Assembly (NCBI RefSeq): GCF_021917145.1
Contig: NC_061068.1
Span: 10,486,975-10,550,974, forward strand
Direction of reading: 5' to 3'
From: Hypomesus transpacificus
Taxonomy: Eukaryota > Chordata > Actinopteri > Osmeriformes > Osmeridae
DNA: 64,000 nucleotides
Part shown: in pieces, positions 1 through 13,826 of the stretch
Numbering within the stretch: position 1 is the stretch's first letter
Layout of the letters: each line of letters begins with the position of its first letter
Made by a program: the position numbers and the translations under genes
Notes under the pieces: model-generated
Databases searched by the model: none
The model's input: only the letters and a program-made list of their open reading frames with translations
Told to the model about the DNA's origin: nothing

Positions 1-2070
1 GGTAAAGACATCTCAGGCTATCCCCATTGGTCTCCAACTAGGCCACATCAGAGCACCACACTGCCGCACAAGGAGTCCTATTCTATGATGGGATTTCATA
101 TTATGTTTTTCATAATCAATGGCAATCTCCTTCACTCTGGCAGAACCAAATAAGCTAAATTGGTCGACCATTTAGTCATTGAGCCATAAGTTCAAATGGT
201 GTCAGCTTCATGTGTGGTCCAGAAAGCAGAATAAGTTCAAAATAAGATAAGTGTTTATGAACAATAGTTGACTCTCAAGACTTGTGTGACCCATATACTG
301 TTGGAGACTGGAAATATGTTTAATGTATGCCCATTCTTTACTTATCATTTGTATTTCTTGTTCAATTGGCCATTAATGACTTCTATCTTGTGCCATCCTA
401 AATGGGCATTGATGTATGACCATTAGATAATATGAAGGACAAGTATGCAAAACAATCCTTTTATATTTATCCCATTTTTCCTTTTCGTACTTAAATGGTA
501 ATGCCAATACATAACCAGAATTCTACACTTTGTTCCATGTAAACACAACAGATTGTTTATTGGACATTTCCGTATTCCGTACCTGCTTTTAGCAGAATCA
601 CCTCTTGATAGGAGAAGAGTGCTTGTTATGAGCTTGCTTATGTTCAAGAGATCATTTCAGAGGTCACTTGTTATCTTGTAGAATTAATGATGACTAAGTG
701 TTCTACATTAAGTGACCAATTGACCATGGCTTAATATTGCTGGTGGTCTTGTGTACATATCAACACCTCTTTCCGGAAAGGTTATTTAATCTTTGCTGTC
801 AGTTGGACCATTAACACCTCTTTCTCATACATCTATATGACCAATTATCGTGCAGTTTCATAAATGTCTGTCTTAGTTCAAGGCTTGTAAACACTAGCTT
901 GGCATTGGAGGGGTGCCATAGAGTATATTGAACTCCCATCACAAAGAAAACCCAGAAGATTAAATGATTTATAATAATTCATGTGTATGCCATTATTAAT
1001 TTGTGTGTCAACTGAGACTTGATACACTGTCATACAGATAAATACAAATGATGTTTGTCTGTGGAGATTCATAATCATGAAATCCAAATTTCATCCATTG
1101 ATTCTGTTAATGGACCCTCTTAATTCAATACACTTGTTGCTGAGTTTCATGTCAACTTTGCTATCCCACTTTCAGGTGTTTAGAGAAGGTGTTGTGTGGT
1201 AGAGAAGTAGGCCTACCACCCTCCATTGCTGAAAATAAATCGTTCGTTCTTTCAACTAATTGTGTAATTGTGCTGATTTTGGTCTCAGGAGGCATCTTAC
1301 ATTTGGAACCAAATCCAGCGGTTGGTTAAAGTAAAATTAAAATAAGGTAGACACGTTAACCGTTCATGATGACCTTTGATCTGGTTAGGATTTGTATGTG
1401 CCTATTCACGTCTTCCTCCCAATTCTCTGTATTTTATTATTATTTTTACAAAGTATTGGTGAAATAGGACCTTAAAGCTACATTCTGACAACCCTCTATC
1501 AGTTCTTAGGCAACAACTCGCCATATCTGGTCGTGCAGGCCTTCTCGGATTGTCTTTTTTGATGCAAATTCTCTGAAAAGCAGAGACATCTAAGAATTAA
1601 GCTTGTCTATGTTTACCAGATGAAACATGGAAGCAAATATCCACGCTGATTCCGAGTACACAATATTACTTCATTGCGCACACATTACGCCTTGGAAAGG
1701 TTCCATACTACTGAGGAAAATAAATTGGGTCAGGATTTTCTCTCTCGAGCAAAGACCAGGAAGGCCGACTCAGCAAAAGTGGTCTACTGCTATTGCTTAA
1801 TTGACTTCTCAAATTCTTATGCTGGTTTATGGTCAAAGGACACACATCAATAGTTCTAAATGCGCTCTAAAAGTACAGGCCTATATGCAAAGGAAAATAG
1901 TCAAAAAAAAACTTTTCTAATGGGTGATAAGGGTATATGGCTGTCAATGAATACCTTTTGTTGAAAATATGGTATATTTACTGGTAGCACACATTAAGCA
2001 TTTTTTGGGGGGCGTTATCAATTATCATTCATTCATATCTGATATAACAGTTTATCAGCCAACAGACTCG
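1..2070. other. No gene recognised upstream of cyp27b1
   Basis: AT-rich DNA with no open frame that resembles a known protein and no convincing exon. A few short motifs recur (GACCATT-type words and two copies of a phrase containing ACACCTCTTTC near 765 and 815), which may mark an old degraded repeat, but no ends or target duplications could be defined. Confidence 0.5.
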
Positions 2071-2125
2071 CAACTTATTTACTCTCCACGTGCGCTCTTT
2101 TGGGTTGGTCTTACTTGAGCAAACT

Positions 2126-2294
2126 GATTGGACACACCTTCGAAAAAGTCCACGCCTACATCGCGCCAAACTCACCACGGGGCGGGGGTTACTTGAAGAT
2201 AATGCTGTGATTGGCCTAGAATATGAAAATGTAGAACTTTAGCCTACGGGGTTCGTGAGACTTGTACAATGATCACGATACGTGCATTATAAAA
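2126..2294 (+). promoter_or_regulatory. cyp27b1: Probable core promoter of cyp27b1
   Basis: Directly visible are two inverted CCAAT boxes (GATTGG at 2126-2131 and 2209-2214), a GC box (GGGGCGGGGG, 2179-2188) and a TATA box (TATAAAA, 2288-2294). The TATA box lies 62 bases before the start codon, so transcription probably starts near 2318-2325 with a very short leader. Arrangement and spacing are those of a focused vertebrate promoter; its activity is inferred. Confidence 0.65.
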
Positions 2295-2355
2295 ACAGTG
2301 TCTTTATGAAAGATGAGCACCGACATCCGACAGACTTGCCTCCGACAATCAGTCT

Positions 2356-5300
2356 ATGCTAATAGCCAAGAAGATGCTGCAGCAAGCACTGAAAGCGTCC
2401 GGTCGGAGTGCGTCTCCTCTGGTAAAGTATATGGAGAGGTGGGCTGAAATTGCAGCCGGCAAAAAGAATACTAATGTGGACCCGGTTAAGACTTTAAAGG
2501 AGATGCCCGGACCATCGGTCGGCAACTTTGCATGGGACCTCTTCGCCAAACGGGGATTGTCTCGCCTTCACCAACTGCAGGTAAAATAGGAATTGTCAAC
2601 AACAAATTCATCATATTTCCCTTTCACGAAGTACTGACACACAGATGATCACTTATTTCCCACTGTTCATGGATTGCACATAACTCGTATTAACCTTCAT
2701 TGTACCGCAAGCTTAAGTACACCAGAGACTGTGTACAATGACCAATGTCACAAGGCTTTACTTACACTGTGCTATTCAACCAAAGACAAGTACTCTGAAA
2801 TGATAAGGAAAGCTCCAAGCTTCAGGCTGTGTTATATTGATTGATTAATTGATTGGTTGCATTTAGTTACAGAACATTGCTTAAACTTAACGACTTTTAG
2901 ATTATTCCTATATGTTTAATGTATGCACCTCGCTGCCAAAGTAAATTCATGTTTGTGCAAACATTCATGGTGAATAAAATCCCTTCTGATTCTGATTACA
3001 TTAGGTTCTTCTGCTATATAACCACACATAAAACCAGGAGGGGTTTAAATACAGTAAACCTGAAGGCTCATTTCAATTTTCTTACCTCAACAGTTGATCC
3101 CTTGAGCTGTTTGTTAGTCAGTGGACTGGGGTTCCTACTTCAATGACGTTAATATATTCATCAATAAATACGTCAATAATAATCTTAAACATATAATAAA
3201 TGACACAAACAAATAATTAATTACAAGTATACAACATATTCAATGGGACATAAGAACAGACATGTATTTTTCCTTACAAGTTTATACATCATGTTGTTTT
3301 TCTGTTTTCAGTTGGAAAGTGTGCGGCGCTATGGGCCAATGTGGAAGGCCAGTTTTGGGCCCATCCTAACAGTCCATGTTGCTGAGCCAGGGCTCATAGA
3401 GCAGGTGTTAAGGCAGGAGGGGCAGCACCCCATGCGCTCTGAACTCTCTTCCTGGAAAGACTACAGGCAACTCAGAGGACATGGCTACGGCCTCTTGACT
3501 TCGTAAGTTGTCCCCACTCCACTCCTCCACACCTTTCTTCTACTCTTCAATTATTCCCCTGTCTGGGTCTGTCAGTGCCAGATGGTGAAGATTTTACAAA
3601 AGGCTTGAAATTGGAATTCAAACTTACGATCCTACAATTATTTGTTTGCTTACTGTATGCACCAATTGGTTCTGAGTTCACATGGCTGATACATTTTTTG
3701 AGTGGTCACAGCATCCGAGCAGCTCGTGAACCCTTTTCCACTGTTGAGCATCCTTGGCCTAACTTCTGACAGAAATCCATCTTAACACCTTTACTGTAGA
3801 TTCACTTGAAAAGTGGCCAATTCCATCTTTTATTATTCAAAAGTGACTATGATATATACTGATTCATCTAAGTCTCTTGAATTATATGTCCACACAGTGA
3901 GGGGGAGGAGTGGCAAGCAGTGCGGAGTCTCCTGGGAAAGCACATGCTGCGGCCACGGGCAGTGGAAGCTTACGATGGAACCCTGAACAACGTTGTCAGT
4001 GACCTCATTGCTAAGCTCCGCCTGCGCCGACGCCAAGATCCCAGAGGTCTTGTTACTGACATTGCAAGCGAGTTCTACCGCTTTGGCCTAGAGGGTAAGA
4101 CATAACACAGTCTGGATTAAGTCCGATTGAAGCTGAAGTAGCGAGCGCAAACCTGATTAGACTTTCCTCTCACCTTCTCATCTTTATCTCTGTGTGTCTT
4201 TAGGGATTTCCTCAGTGCTGTTTGAGTCCAGGATCGGTTGCCTGGATCCTGTTGTTCCCACAGAGACAGAGCGTTTCATCCAGTCCATCAACACTATGTT
4301 TGTCATGACGCTTCTCACCATGGCGATGCCCAGTTGGTTACACCAGCTGTTCCCCAAGCCCTGGGACACCTTCTGTCAGTGCTGGGACTACATGTTCCAA
4401 TTTGGTAAGCTGCCATTTTGGATAGTGTAATGCATAGTCTAAATTGATGATGTTTGTACTTTGTCTTTTTTTTTTACTGAAATATAAAAAAATCTAAAAA
4501 GCATAGAGCGGGAGATAAACATTAACCAAAGAGTGAGCAATTCCCATTAATAACTCTCAGGCTTGGTGGTAGTCCACCATAATCTGGAAAAACACATTGT
4601 TTGTTGCGGTTTACAGTCTGGTGACTCTGTCATTCAGCCTGCTTTCACACAGTGTTGCTGAACTGCATTTTTGAAAATGGAATTAGCATTCTCATCAACT
4701 ACTCCAGTGCCTACACATATTGCCCTTATTGTTTTATAATGCTTTTGCAGGTCAAGTAGGCACAAGGCTATGTGGGCCACTCATTACCAATAATCTCTGT
4801 TTTAATCTGACAAGCATTCTGTTTTTTTCAGTTAATCTCTAAAGACCCCCTTAGGATCCGTCTGGATTCTCACCCTGACCCTTGACCTCTGTCCTTCCAG
4901 CTAAAGGTCATATTGACCAGCGTCTTAAGGAGGAAGCAGAAAAGCTGGCTCGAGGAGAGGAGGTGAAGGGACGCTACCTTACTTACTTCCTGTCTCGAAC
5001 TGGGCTACCTATGAAGGCTATCTACAGTAACATTACAGAGCTTCTCTTGGCCGGGGTAGATACGGTAAGAAAGAGCAGTCTTGTTGCTTTCACCTAAAGA
5101 TGTATTAAACCATTTCATCAGTCTTCATTGCCCACCTTTTACAAATCTCTTCTTTACAGTTAAATACAGTAAAATATAATGTATAATAGTAAATTAATGA
5201 CATTGCCCCTCATACTTTTTATCTTTACATCATCATAAAATGGAATCTTCACAGTTAGTTAATCTGCAGCTTTCCTGTGGAGGAGATATTACAGGAATGA

Positions 5301-6382
5301 CCCCTGACCTACTGTTCTGCTGTGCCCGTGTGTCTGTCATTGTGTGCTCAGATCTCCAGCAGCATGTCATGGTCACTGTATGAGCTCTCCCGTCATCCTG
5401 ATATCCAGAACACTCTCAGGGAGGAGGTGCTGACTGTGCTGGCAGGTCGGAGCATACCTGGGGCTGCAGATGTGGCCCGCATGCCTCTCATGAAAGCAGT
5501 GGTCAAGGAGGTGCTAAGGTAAATATAATGACATTGAATAGATAGGTTTAAATCTGAAGTTTTAATACTGAATGGTCTTTGCATGTTAAGAAGGGGAGTC
5601 ATTCACATTCTGTCCTTGTGGGTAACACAACCATTTGAACACAACATCAACTACAACAAAACTCATTCAGTTAATCAATCAGCCAATTCAAAGATTTGTT
5701 ATGTGATCATTTATTCAGACTTTATCCTGTTATTCCTGCCAATGCGAGAGTCATCACAGAGAAAGATATCCAGGTCGGCGGTTACAACATCCCTAAAAAT
5801 GTAAATATTTAGCTAATGTCAAATAATATTCTCCTATAACATGTGTATCATGTTCAGTTCACCATTGCATAAAACAGGCTATTTGGATGATTAATTTCCC
5901 ATCAAGGAATAACGTATACATTGGAATTAGCCTTAAATGTATATATCAGTTTAATTCCTTCATCACTGATTTCATGAATGTGTCATCTAGACACTGATCA
6001 CGCTGTGCCACTTTGCAACATCCCGGGACCCTGCAGTGTTCCCAAACCCAGATGCTTTCCAACCCCAGCGCTGGCTAAACCGGGATGCGGGGCATCATCC
6101 TTATGCCTCTGTGCCTTTCGGAGTGGGAAAACGCAGCTGCATTGGCCGCCGTATTGCTGAGCTTGAACTCTACCTGGCACTGGCACGGGTGAGTAGACAC
6201 AACCTTCCTCAATGCCTTCATTGATTACATAAATAGTCATTTGTTTACATCCTTACTCTTCTTCTTAGATTCTGATCCAGTTTGATGTGAAGCCAGACCC
6301 AGATGGTGGTGCAGTGAAACCTATGACACGGACACTGCTGGTTCCAGAGAGCGACATCAACCTGCAGTTTATTGAGCGATGA
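2356..6382 (+). CDS. cyp27b1: 25-hydroxyvitamin D3 1-alpha-hydroxylase, mitochondrial P450 (CYP27B1)
   Basis: Mitochondrial class I cytochrome P450 that converts 25-hydroxyvitamin D3 to the active 1,25-dihydroxy hormone with electrons from ferredoxin. Nine coding exons: 2356-2580, 3312-3502, 3898-4094, 4204-4404, 4901-5064, 5352-5518, 5719-5800, 5991-6188, 6269-6382, giving 512 residues (human 508). Visible landmarks: PGPS near the N-terminus, I-helix AGVDT (322-326), ExxR in KEVLR (379-382), and the heme loop [10 protein letters not shown] with the ligand Cys459. TLLTMAMP and the C-terminal [11 protein letters not shown] track CYP27B1 rather than the paralogues CYP27A1 and CYP27C1. The N-terminus is basic and uncharged by acids over its first residues, as expected for mitochondrial import. 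The start is the first in-frame ATG after the TATA box; Met7 is an alternative. The 3' end is unclear; AATAAA words occur near 7704 and 7720. Confidence 0.95.
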
Positions 6383-9132
6383 CCCACTCAACTGTTGAGT
6401 TTTGTGACTGTAGTCAAGAACCTCATTTTTCTCAGAGTCGGACAGCAGTAGAGGAAGGGGGAATCACAGTACACCATGAACAATGTAGCTCGGACCAGAG
6501 CACAACTGCAGCCCCCTCTGCCAGAAGACAAGGTCCACGGCTCTCCAGATGCAGGGTTCAGACACACGGCCCAGGTCTGGTTTAAGACTAAGTTGATTCA
6601 GTGTAAAGCAGCAGATATTGAATGAAATGTAGAAATGTATTTCCATGCAACATTAAGTTTTTAACATGCAAGCAATGTACTTTTATGCTCTGGTTTCTAC
6701 AACGGGGAATTATAGTAATTATCTCTGAGTCGTAGGTCAATTTTTAATAAGCAGTACTGAATGGCCACTTTTTTGCACAAATAGACTAGAAGTAAAGGTA
6801 CGCATGTCTTGAAACTTTACAGGTCAAAATGCATACAACTTTAAACTTGAAAATGCATCAAGATAAAATACTGGCCATGGCATTGGAAGGTATTTGTCCT
6901 ACTAAATGGTTATGTTGTTTTCTTCTCGGTTAAGTTGAAGCCCTTATTTTCTATTTAGACTTTTAAAATATAGTAAATCATTCCTTAGCTGAAAATATAT
7001 CCAAAGCATTCATGAACAAGTGTTATCTAAATAGCAGATGTTATCATATCAAGCTCATTGTGTCCTTAAAGATTACATATATCATGGTCAGAAGGTGCAT
7101 GAAAGGTGCTTAGCAAGAAAGGCAGCTAGTAAGAATATCCCTTGCTGGGTATGCTTACTGTTCTCATATGTGTTTAACCTGTGTTACTGTTAGTTTAGTT
7201 TTTTATGAAAATTATGAATTTATATATGAAATGTGCTCATGTGTATTTGTGAATTGTTCTGTCTGTATGATAAAATTGTCTGTTACAGTACATTTCTTTA
7301 TCCTTGTTCTTTATTCCTGTTAATTTACATTTTGAGATAAATGATAAACCTTTTTCACGTCTACACTAGGTCTTCTAACCGATATCTAGTTGCAGTTGAC
7401 CTCTGACATTCATATGGACCAATATTTAGACATGCAGTCTGGTGATTCTGAGAAAGCCACTACTGAGTATCACTGTACTCATGAACAAGTCCATGGGGAC
7501 GTCGTGCTACAGTGCATCTGTTTAGGTCAATAGCTTGCAACACCAAACTGCTCCATACCCATCTTAAATTCTGTCACAATTGACCCACATTGGTTTTTAC
7601 AAATGTTAGGACTGACAAGAGTTATGCAGCTGGTAATTCACACAACTAATGCATTTCAAGACAGTATTTCAATTTGACTTTTTTAGTACAGCAGTATATA
7701 GATAATAAAATAATTTTACAATAAATTTTGCATTAAGCATGCAGAACATGAACATCAAGCTAAATGTTGTTTTACTGTAACACATTTGTTAATACAGTCT
7801 GTCCATTGCATAGTGTAAGTTAGAGTAAGAATTATATTCAGCTGTTGTGTCATTGCTTGCTCTTTTCCAGCACTATATATTAACTCTGCAGGATATATGC
7901 TTGACAGCAGTTGGGAGGCAGGGTTGGAACTGATCAGAAATGTTAACAGTGAGCCAGAGAGTGTACAATTTTGGAAGAAATTGTGAGGTGTGCTTTTGAA
8001 ATGTTTATTACCATATCACCTCCAAACCTATTGTTTAAAATAATATCAAACATCCAGATATTTGAAGAAAGCCTAATGTGTGTGCTTCTACAATCTAGGT
8101 GATCCTCTGACCTGGCTTAACATATTAGACCTGCGCCTTCTATTAGTAAATTGGAATGCATTATTAATTCCACGTTCTTTCTTACTCAAAACGTCAAGCC
8201 ATTTACGACTTTTGCATCTTATCTCGTGATAGAGCCTACCAAGTAAAGTTTATACAATGAAACACATTTAACATACAATGTTATGCAGTCGTTCCATCAG
8301 CAGGTGTGTTGCACTCCAGGCCTGTCAGTGGCACTGTTTTGCCTAGCTCATCTAGCCATGGCTTGTTTTACGGGGATGAGGAAGAAGATTTACGTCTGTT
8401 ATTGTTGGATTCGTGCTAGCCAGCTAGCAGTAGATTTATATCAGAAATAACAATTACGTTAGTTCATACCGGCCCAATGCACGTGATTTGAAGCAAGTTG
8501 ACTAATCACACCGTAAAAGGTAAACGGGGTAAGAAAGAATGATCCATTTAGTTATTTATTATATAGACGATGGCGGCTAGCCTTACCTAGCATCGTATTC
8601 TAGATAGATGGGCGACGAACCTCGACAGCAAGCTAGCTATAGCCTAGCTCGTTGGTAATGAAAGTGCACTTGTTAGTATGCTTGGTAACCAGATAACTTG
8701 TTCTGGGTGATAAAAATGAACAGTGTGCAAGTGTATTACTGTCTAGGGTATTTTGCCATCGTTACCAACGTCGTGACTACTAGATACTAGGGTAGCTAAC
8801 AGCGTTAGATAGCCTAGTTAGACTAGCATGGCTAACTGACTTGAAAAACTGGCTTAGCTAGCCTATTCTTCACTTTAGGTTTATATAGTAACATTATTAT
8901 TTCAGATGCCCATATGTAAATCGCCTCAGATTTAAATTTCTTGCCCCCAACTGCAAACTATACTTGCAATTGTTCCATAAATGACTGAAATTGAACCATG
9001 ATTGAGTAACTGGAGATCCTTCAAAATATTTGTGCATGTGGTGAACTTCCCTAGTCCAATGTGTAGCTGGAATTAAAGTTATCAATGTATGCTGGGATGT
9101 TCTTGTGTCATTTTATTTCCTTTGAAAACATA
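6383..9132. other. cyp27b1 3' UTR, then cyp27b1-mcrs1 intergenic DNA
   Basis: No coding exon recognised. The first part is probably the cyp27b1 trailer, ending near AATAAA words at 7704 and 7720. From about 8300 the sequence becomes richer in CpG and in GCTAGC words, and probably holds the mcrs1 promoter and a noncoding first exon; a splice acceptor (CATAG) at 9128-9132 begins the exon that carries the mcrs1 ATG. Confidence 0.5.
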
Positions 9133-9157
9133 GAGGGGACCATCTGTGTGAACAGAA

Positions 9158-12100
9158 ATGCAGGCAGGCGCTGCTCCTGGGGTAGGTCCACAAATTGGAG
9201 CAGCTGGACCCCAGAGCCGATCAGAGGATGAGGAGTCTATGGGGGTGAAAGATGTTAAAAGAACAGCAACACAAGCATTTGTCTGTGGTGGGGGGGGCGG
9301 AGTGCCTAAACGCAGAAGTTCCTCCAGGTTTGATTGTTAACACAGTAACAACGTTACTGTCACATACTTTGACATACAAGCTTTTATTAGTGTATATATA
9401 AATATATACATATATATATATATTTTTTAACACATGCCTCTCAAAGATGATAATTGTATAATACAGTACCTATTTTCTGCTCTCAGGTCAATCAAGAGGA
9501 AGAAGTTTGACGATGAGTTGGTGGAGAGCAGCCTGGTTAAATCAACGACTAGAATCAAGGGCCCTCCGATTATAGAACCAATTCGCTGCTCTACGAGTGA
9601 ACCCTCCTCTAATGAGAAGAGAAAGGTATGGACGAGCTTGTGAATCCATAGTGTGAATGGTATGATCATAATGCAGTACAGGGCAGAGCAAGGTTAACAA
9701 GAAATATGGCTGTATAGAGAAATAATTAATTTGTTGTTCTTTAATCTATTTAATCAGGTGTCTAAGGCCAGTACTCTCACCCCACCACTCACCATGGTGA
9801 TAACCCCCCCAGCCATTACCAAAAGGGTAAAGAAAAGCAAGCAGCCTCTACAGATTACTAAAGACCTTGGCCGCTGGAAACCCACTGACGACCTGCTACT
9901 TATCAATGCTGTACTACAGGTGCATTGGTGATGTACAAAAGGAACTTATCAGTGTATTCTTTCCAACTCCTTTTTTTTTTTTTTTTTTTTACTTGCTTAT
10001 TTGACTGTGTGTTTGTGAATGTATGTTAAGACTACAGACCTAACCTCTGTTCACCTCGGAGTGAAGTTCAGCTGTCGGTTCACCTTGAGGGAAATCCAAG
10101 AGAGGTGGTACGCTCTTCTCTACGACCCTGTCATCTCAAAGTAAGAAAGCTTTTGACACCTGTTCCTCTGTATTGTTTTGTCTTTTTCTGTAGTTGTGTC
10201 ACTTCTTTCTCTTGTCTTGCCAGTCACATTTCAATTGCTTACTCACTCAGTCTACTGACTTAATGTTCAGACTGGCATGGCAGGCGATGCGACAGCTCCA
10301 CCCTGAGGCCATTTCTGCAATCCAGAGTAAAGCTCTCTTCAGTCAGGCCGAGGAGGTTCTGCTGGCAAAAATTGGCTCAGTGAGTGTGACAGGATATCTA
10401 CCATGATTCAATCAAAAATTGTGTATACTGAGTGCTCTATCCTCACTCAAAGCAAAACGATATTTCTCATTTCGATCTTTCCTAAGCATTTGTTACAAAG
10501 TACTGCCTCATGACAGACCTTTCGATGTTTGATTGCATGTTAGTCTAAGCAATTACTGGGACTCGTCATTTTTTCAAGGGCTAGTAATTTTTGTTTCTTT
10601 GGGAATGTTAAACTAACTGATTTGACAAGTAAAATATCAATTTCAGACGTACTTAAAAAGCCTTATGTCATGCCCCGAGTCTATTTCTGTTTCACTTGAA
10701 GACCAGTCAGCCCAAACTCGAGGTGTTCCAGGAGCTTCTAAGTAAACACCCTAGTGTGTTCTACCCCTCACGCACACCAAAGAGCCTGCTGGTGCATTGG
10801 CAGCTACTCAAACAGTACTACCTGCTGGAGGACCAGAGTGGTGAGTTCACACTAGGTACATTTTCTTGACTGTTTGTTTTCAGTCCTTTTATACTGACTA
10901 CCGTTGTATGATCTATTGCAGTCCAACCTCTCCCTAAAAGTGACCAGGTCCTCAACTTCTCAGATGCTGAACAGATGGTTGACGATGCAAAGCTAAAGTA
11001 AGACTTCACTGTAGTACTCTGCAAGTCTGTGAAATAGATATCAGTCATGTTCAGAACCCTCCATTTATCTGATATTCATGTGTGTCTCCTCACACAGGGA
11101 GAGTAGGGATGAAGTGCTGGAGCACGGTAAGTCACCTAACGGCCACTTATCGAAATGTATGCTTGTTACATTTTTGAATCTGAGCCGTATTTTTCTTTCT
11201 CAATCCCCTCAGAGCTGATGATCTCTGATCGCCATCAGAAAAGGGAGATCAGGCAACTGGAGCAGGAGTTACCACGCTGGCAGGTCTTGGTAGACAGCAT
11301 CACAGGTGAGAGCACTATGTGGAGAAGCTAAGTTTCACATAGGTGTCACAGAATGTGTTTGTTTTTTTTAAGAGTTTTGTTGTGTTGTTTTTTTTAGGAA
11401 TGAACTCCCCAGACTTTGACAACCAGACACTAGCAGCGCTTAGAGGACGGATGGTCCGGTATCTCATGAGGTCACGAGAGGTAAGCTGTACCCATACACA
11501 TAGCATACTATAAATGTACTTTTTTTACCTCTCTTTTTTGGGACATTTTTAACCTAAACTCTATTAAGTAAGGTGAGTGTGGTGCAGGTTTATATTTAAA
11601 ACCCAATTTTTCCAGATTACTCTGGGCAGGGCCACAAAGGATAAGCAGATAGATGTAGATCTGTCACTGGAAGGACCTGCCTGGAAAATATCAAGAAAAC
11701 AAGGTGGGCACCGCCTTTTTATTTTATTTATTTTTAAATTTGGGGGTGAGGGGGTTGTCTGTTGTTCTATCTATGGTAGAAGAAAACAGCCAATGCTATA
11801 GGGACAGTTAATCATTTGACGTGAGAGCAAGCCAAATGAAAGAGCATCCATTATCTACCGCTGTGTCTTAACTGTCCACATTTCAGTATCTGTTTAAATT
11901 AAAGGTCATGCAGGACTAAGTGCTGATAGTGTCTGGTTGTTCAAGCAAGTTTGTAAATGTAGTTTAAGTGCAAACTGAGTCCTGTGATGTTGATCAGTCA
12001 CAGACTTCAGGAAGTCGTTACAGGCAAGAATTAGAATGACCCTAATAATTTGGCGCGCTTAGTTTTGTACCAAAAAACTTCTGATATTTTAAAGCATTGT

Positions 12101-12561
12101 ATTGTTATTCTATACTACTTAAAGCTGACTGTGCACTTAATTGTCAGTGTATTGTTCCAAACAGCACCAAAAAAAAAATGAAAATATCTTAATGTTCCAG
12201 AATTAATGCAGTGCATTGTATATACATATTTGTTTACAGGGATCATTAAGCTGAAAAATAACGGGGACTTCTTCATTGCCAATGACGGACGTAGACCCAT
12301 CTACATAGACGGCAGACCAGTTCTGTCTGGCAACAAGTGGAAACTTAACAACAACTCAGTAGTGGAGGTGTGTGTAACAGAAGTCACAAAGCCATATGAC
12401 AGCTAACAATAATACCACTGGTGTTGGTGAAATTATTTTGTCTTAGAATAACAAATACATTTGTTTCTTCTTAGATCGCAGGTCTTCGCTTTGTATTCCT
12501 GATCAACCAGGAGCTGATCTCACTCATCAAAGCAGAAGCAGCCAAGATGAACCAGCAATGA
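9158..12561 (+). CDS. mcrs1: Microspherule protein 1 (MCRS1/MSP58)
   Basis: Nuclear and nucleolar regulator, a subunit of INO80 and NSL chromatin complexes in mammals. Thirteen coding exons: 9158-9327, 9487-9625, 9758-9919, 10031-10140, 10271-10379, 10702-10840, 10922-10997, 11098-11126, 11213-11305, 11398-11480, 11616-11703, 12240-12367, 12475-12561; 470 residues (human 462). The N-terminus keeps the SRSEDEES and PKRRSSSR blocks and a basic stretch (KRVKKSKQP). The middle carries the MSP58 N-terminal domain (DLGRWKPTDDLLLINAVLQ, RWYALLYDPVIS). A coiled-coil-like segment (REIRQLEQEL) follows. The C-terminus is an FHA domain with GRATKD, NNGDFFIAN and GRPVLSGNKW. The ninth-from-last small exon is only 29 bases. 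The residues before SRSEDEES differ from mammals, so the start is the least certain part. The frame is intact throughout. Confidence 0.95.
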
Positions 12562-13130
12562 GAGCCTCACTTCAGTTGAGGAAGTTAAATGCGGGACACT
12601 CGGATGTCTAGGTCCAGCATACTCTTTCATATAGACTAACAGCACACAATGGCCTTCCTGAGACACTGTGTGCCATCACGCCTCATCAGACCTGAAATTA
12701 AGAATCCTTGTAGCCATTGCCGCATCAGGGAAGATAATCAGGACACTAACATGGACGTTGAGAACAGAAACAACTTAAAACTTTGGTTTACACAAGTCTT
12801 TTGGATGTGTACAGTATTTCAGTAAAACCACACATACACCCATATAATGCTTTCAATTAGCACCAGACTGGGTAATAGTTTTTTTTTTTATGGTTTAGAT
12901 TGGGATTCAGACCGAGGTCCATTGTGCCTGTGAGATGCACTCCTTTAAGATGGTTAATTTTATCCTTGTAGGATTTTTCAGGTTGTACTAATGCAAGGAT
13001 AAATTAGTAGATTACAACCAGAATAGATAATTGCTTGTACTGGAAGTGGAATTGTGCGTTTCTGTTTGTGTTGCTTAAGCCAAATCCGTGGACAAGTTTA
13101 ACCCCACTTTAATTTTGTATTACGGTGTTG

Positions 13131-13136
13131 AATAAA
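13131..13136 (+). terminator. mcrs1: Polyadenylation signal of mcrs1
   Basis: AATAAA about 570 bases past the mcrs1 stop codon and followed within 30 bases by T-rich sequence. It is the first canonical signal downstream on this strand. Confidence 0.65.
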
Positions 13137-13682
13137 AAGTGTTTAATTGTATACTTATTTTGCTATATATAATTGTTTTACTGGTTTGTTTGATTTGATT
13201 TACTGGCTCGAGTAGCCTATATCTAATTGTAATCAGTTTAAACGTTTGCCGTTACAGTGTGTCGCACATCAGTTATGCTGATAATGGAATTGTCTAGACG
13301 TGTGAATTGATAAAATCGGGGAGCTAAACGTTGAGTTCTAAAGATGAAATTGCACTAGCAGTTCATAAACATTTTTATGGGGGCCTTAAAACTAGTTGAG
13401 ATAAGCTTATCGCAGCGGTACGTTCTCCTTTTGATAACTAACTTCTGTAAGGTAGGCTAGTTTTTATGTTTGCAGGCAGCTCTTTTCTAAACTGACTAAT
13501 GGCACCATGATATTCCTGATGTGTAAATCATTGTGAAAACCTGTTATGTTAAATGTAAAAATATCGGTATGTTTACTGTTATACGCTGCAAAATTCGATT
13601 TGATTTAGTGTAAGGTAGACCAGACCACAGATCTGCCAATATATGGTGTAGACTGCGTTCAATGTGCTTGTTTTTTTTGTGC

Positions 13683-13826
13683 TGACGTAATGCACACTGA
13701 AAAGGGATTCCACACACACAGGCTAAATACGTCAGTACACACTGCAAGACTCAGGAGTACAGGTCGAGCTCTAAAACAATCCCCCATCTCAATTGAAATT
13801 ATATTAGCTTTAACATATATCAGAGG
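13683..13826 (+). promoter_or_regulatory. suox: Candidate suox promoter and noncoding first exon
   Basis: A CRE-like TGACGTA (13683-13689) and its inverted copy TACGTCA (13728-13734) sit 38 bases apart. They are followed by a stretch ending in a good splice donor (CAGAG|GTAAGT, intron from 13827). The next usable acceptor on this strand is TTTCAG at 15485-15490, directly before the suox start exon. The exon is inferred from this donor alone. Confidence 0.45.
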
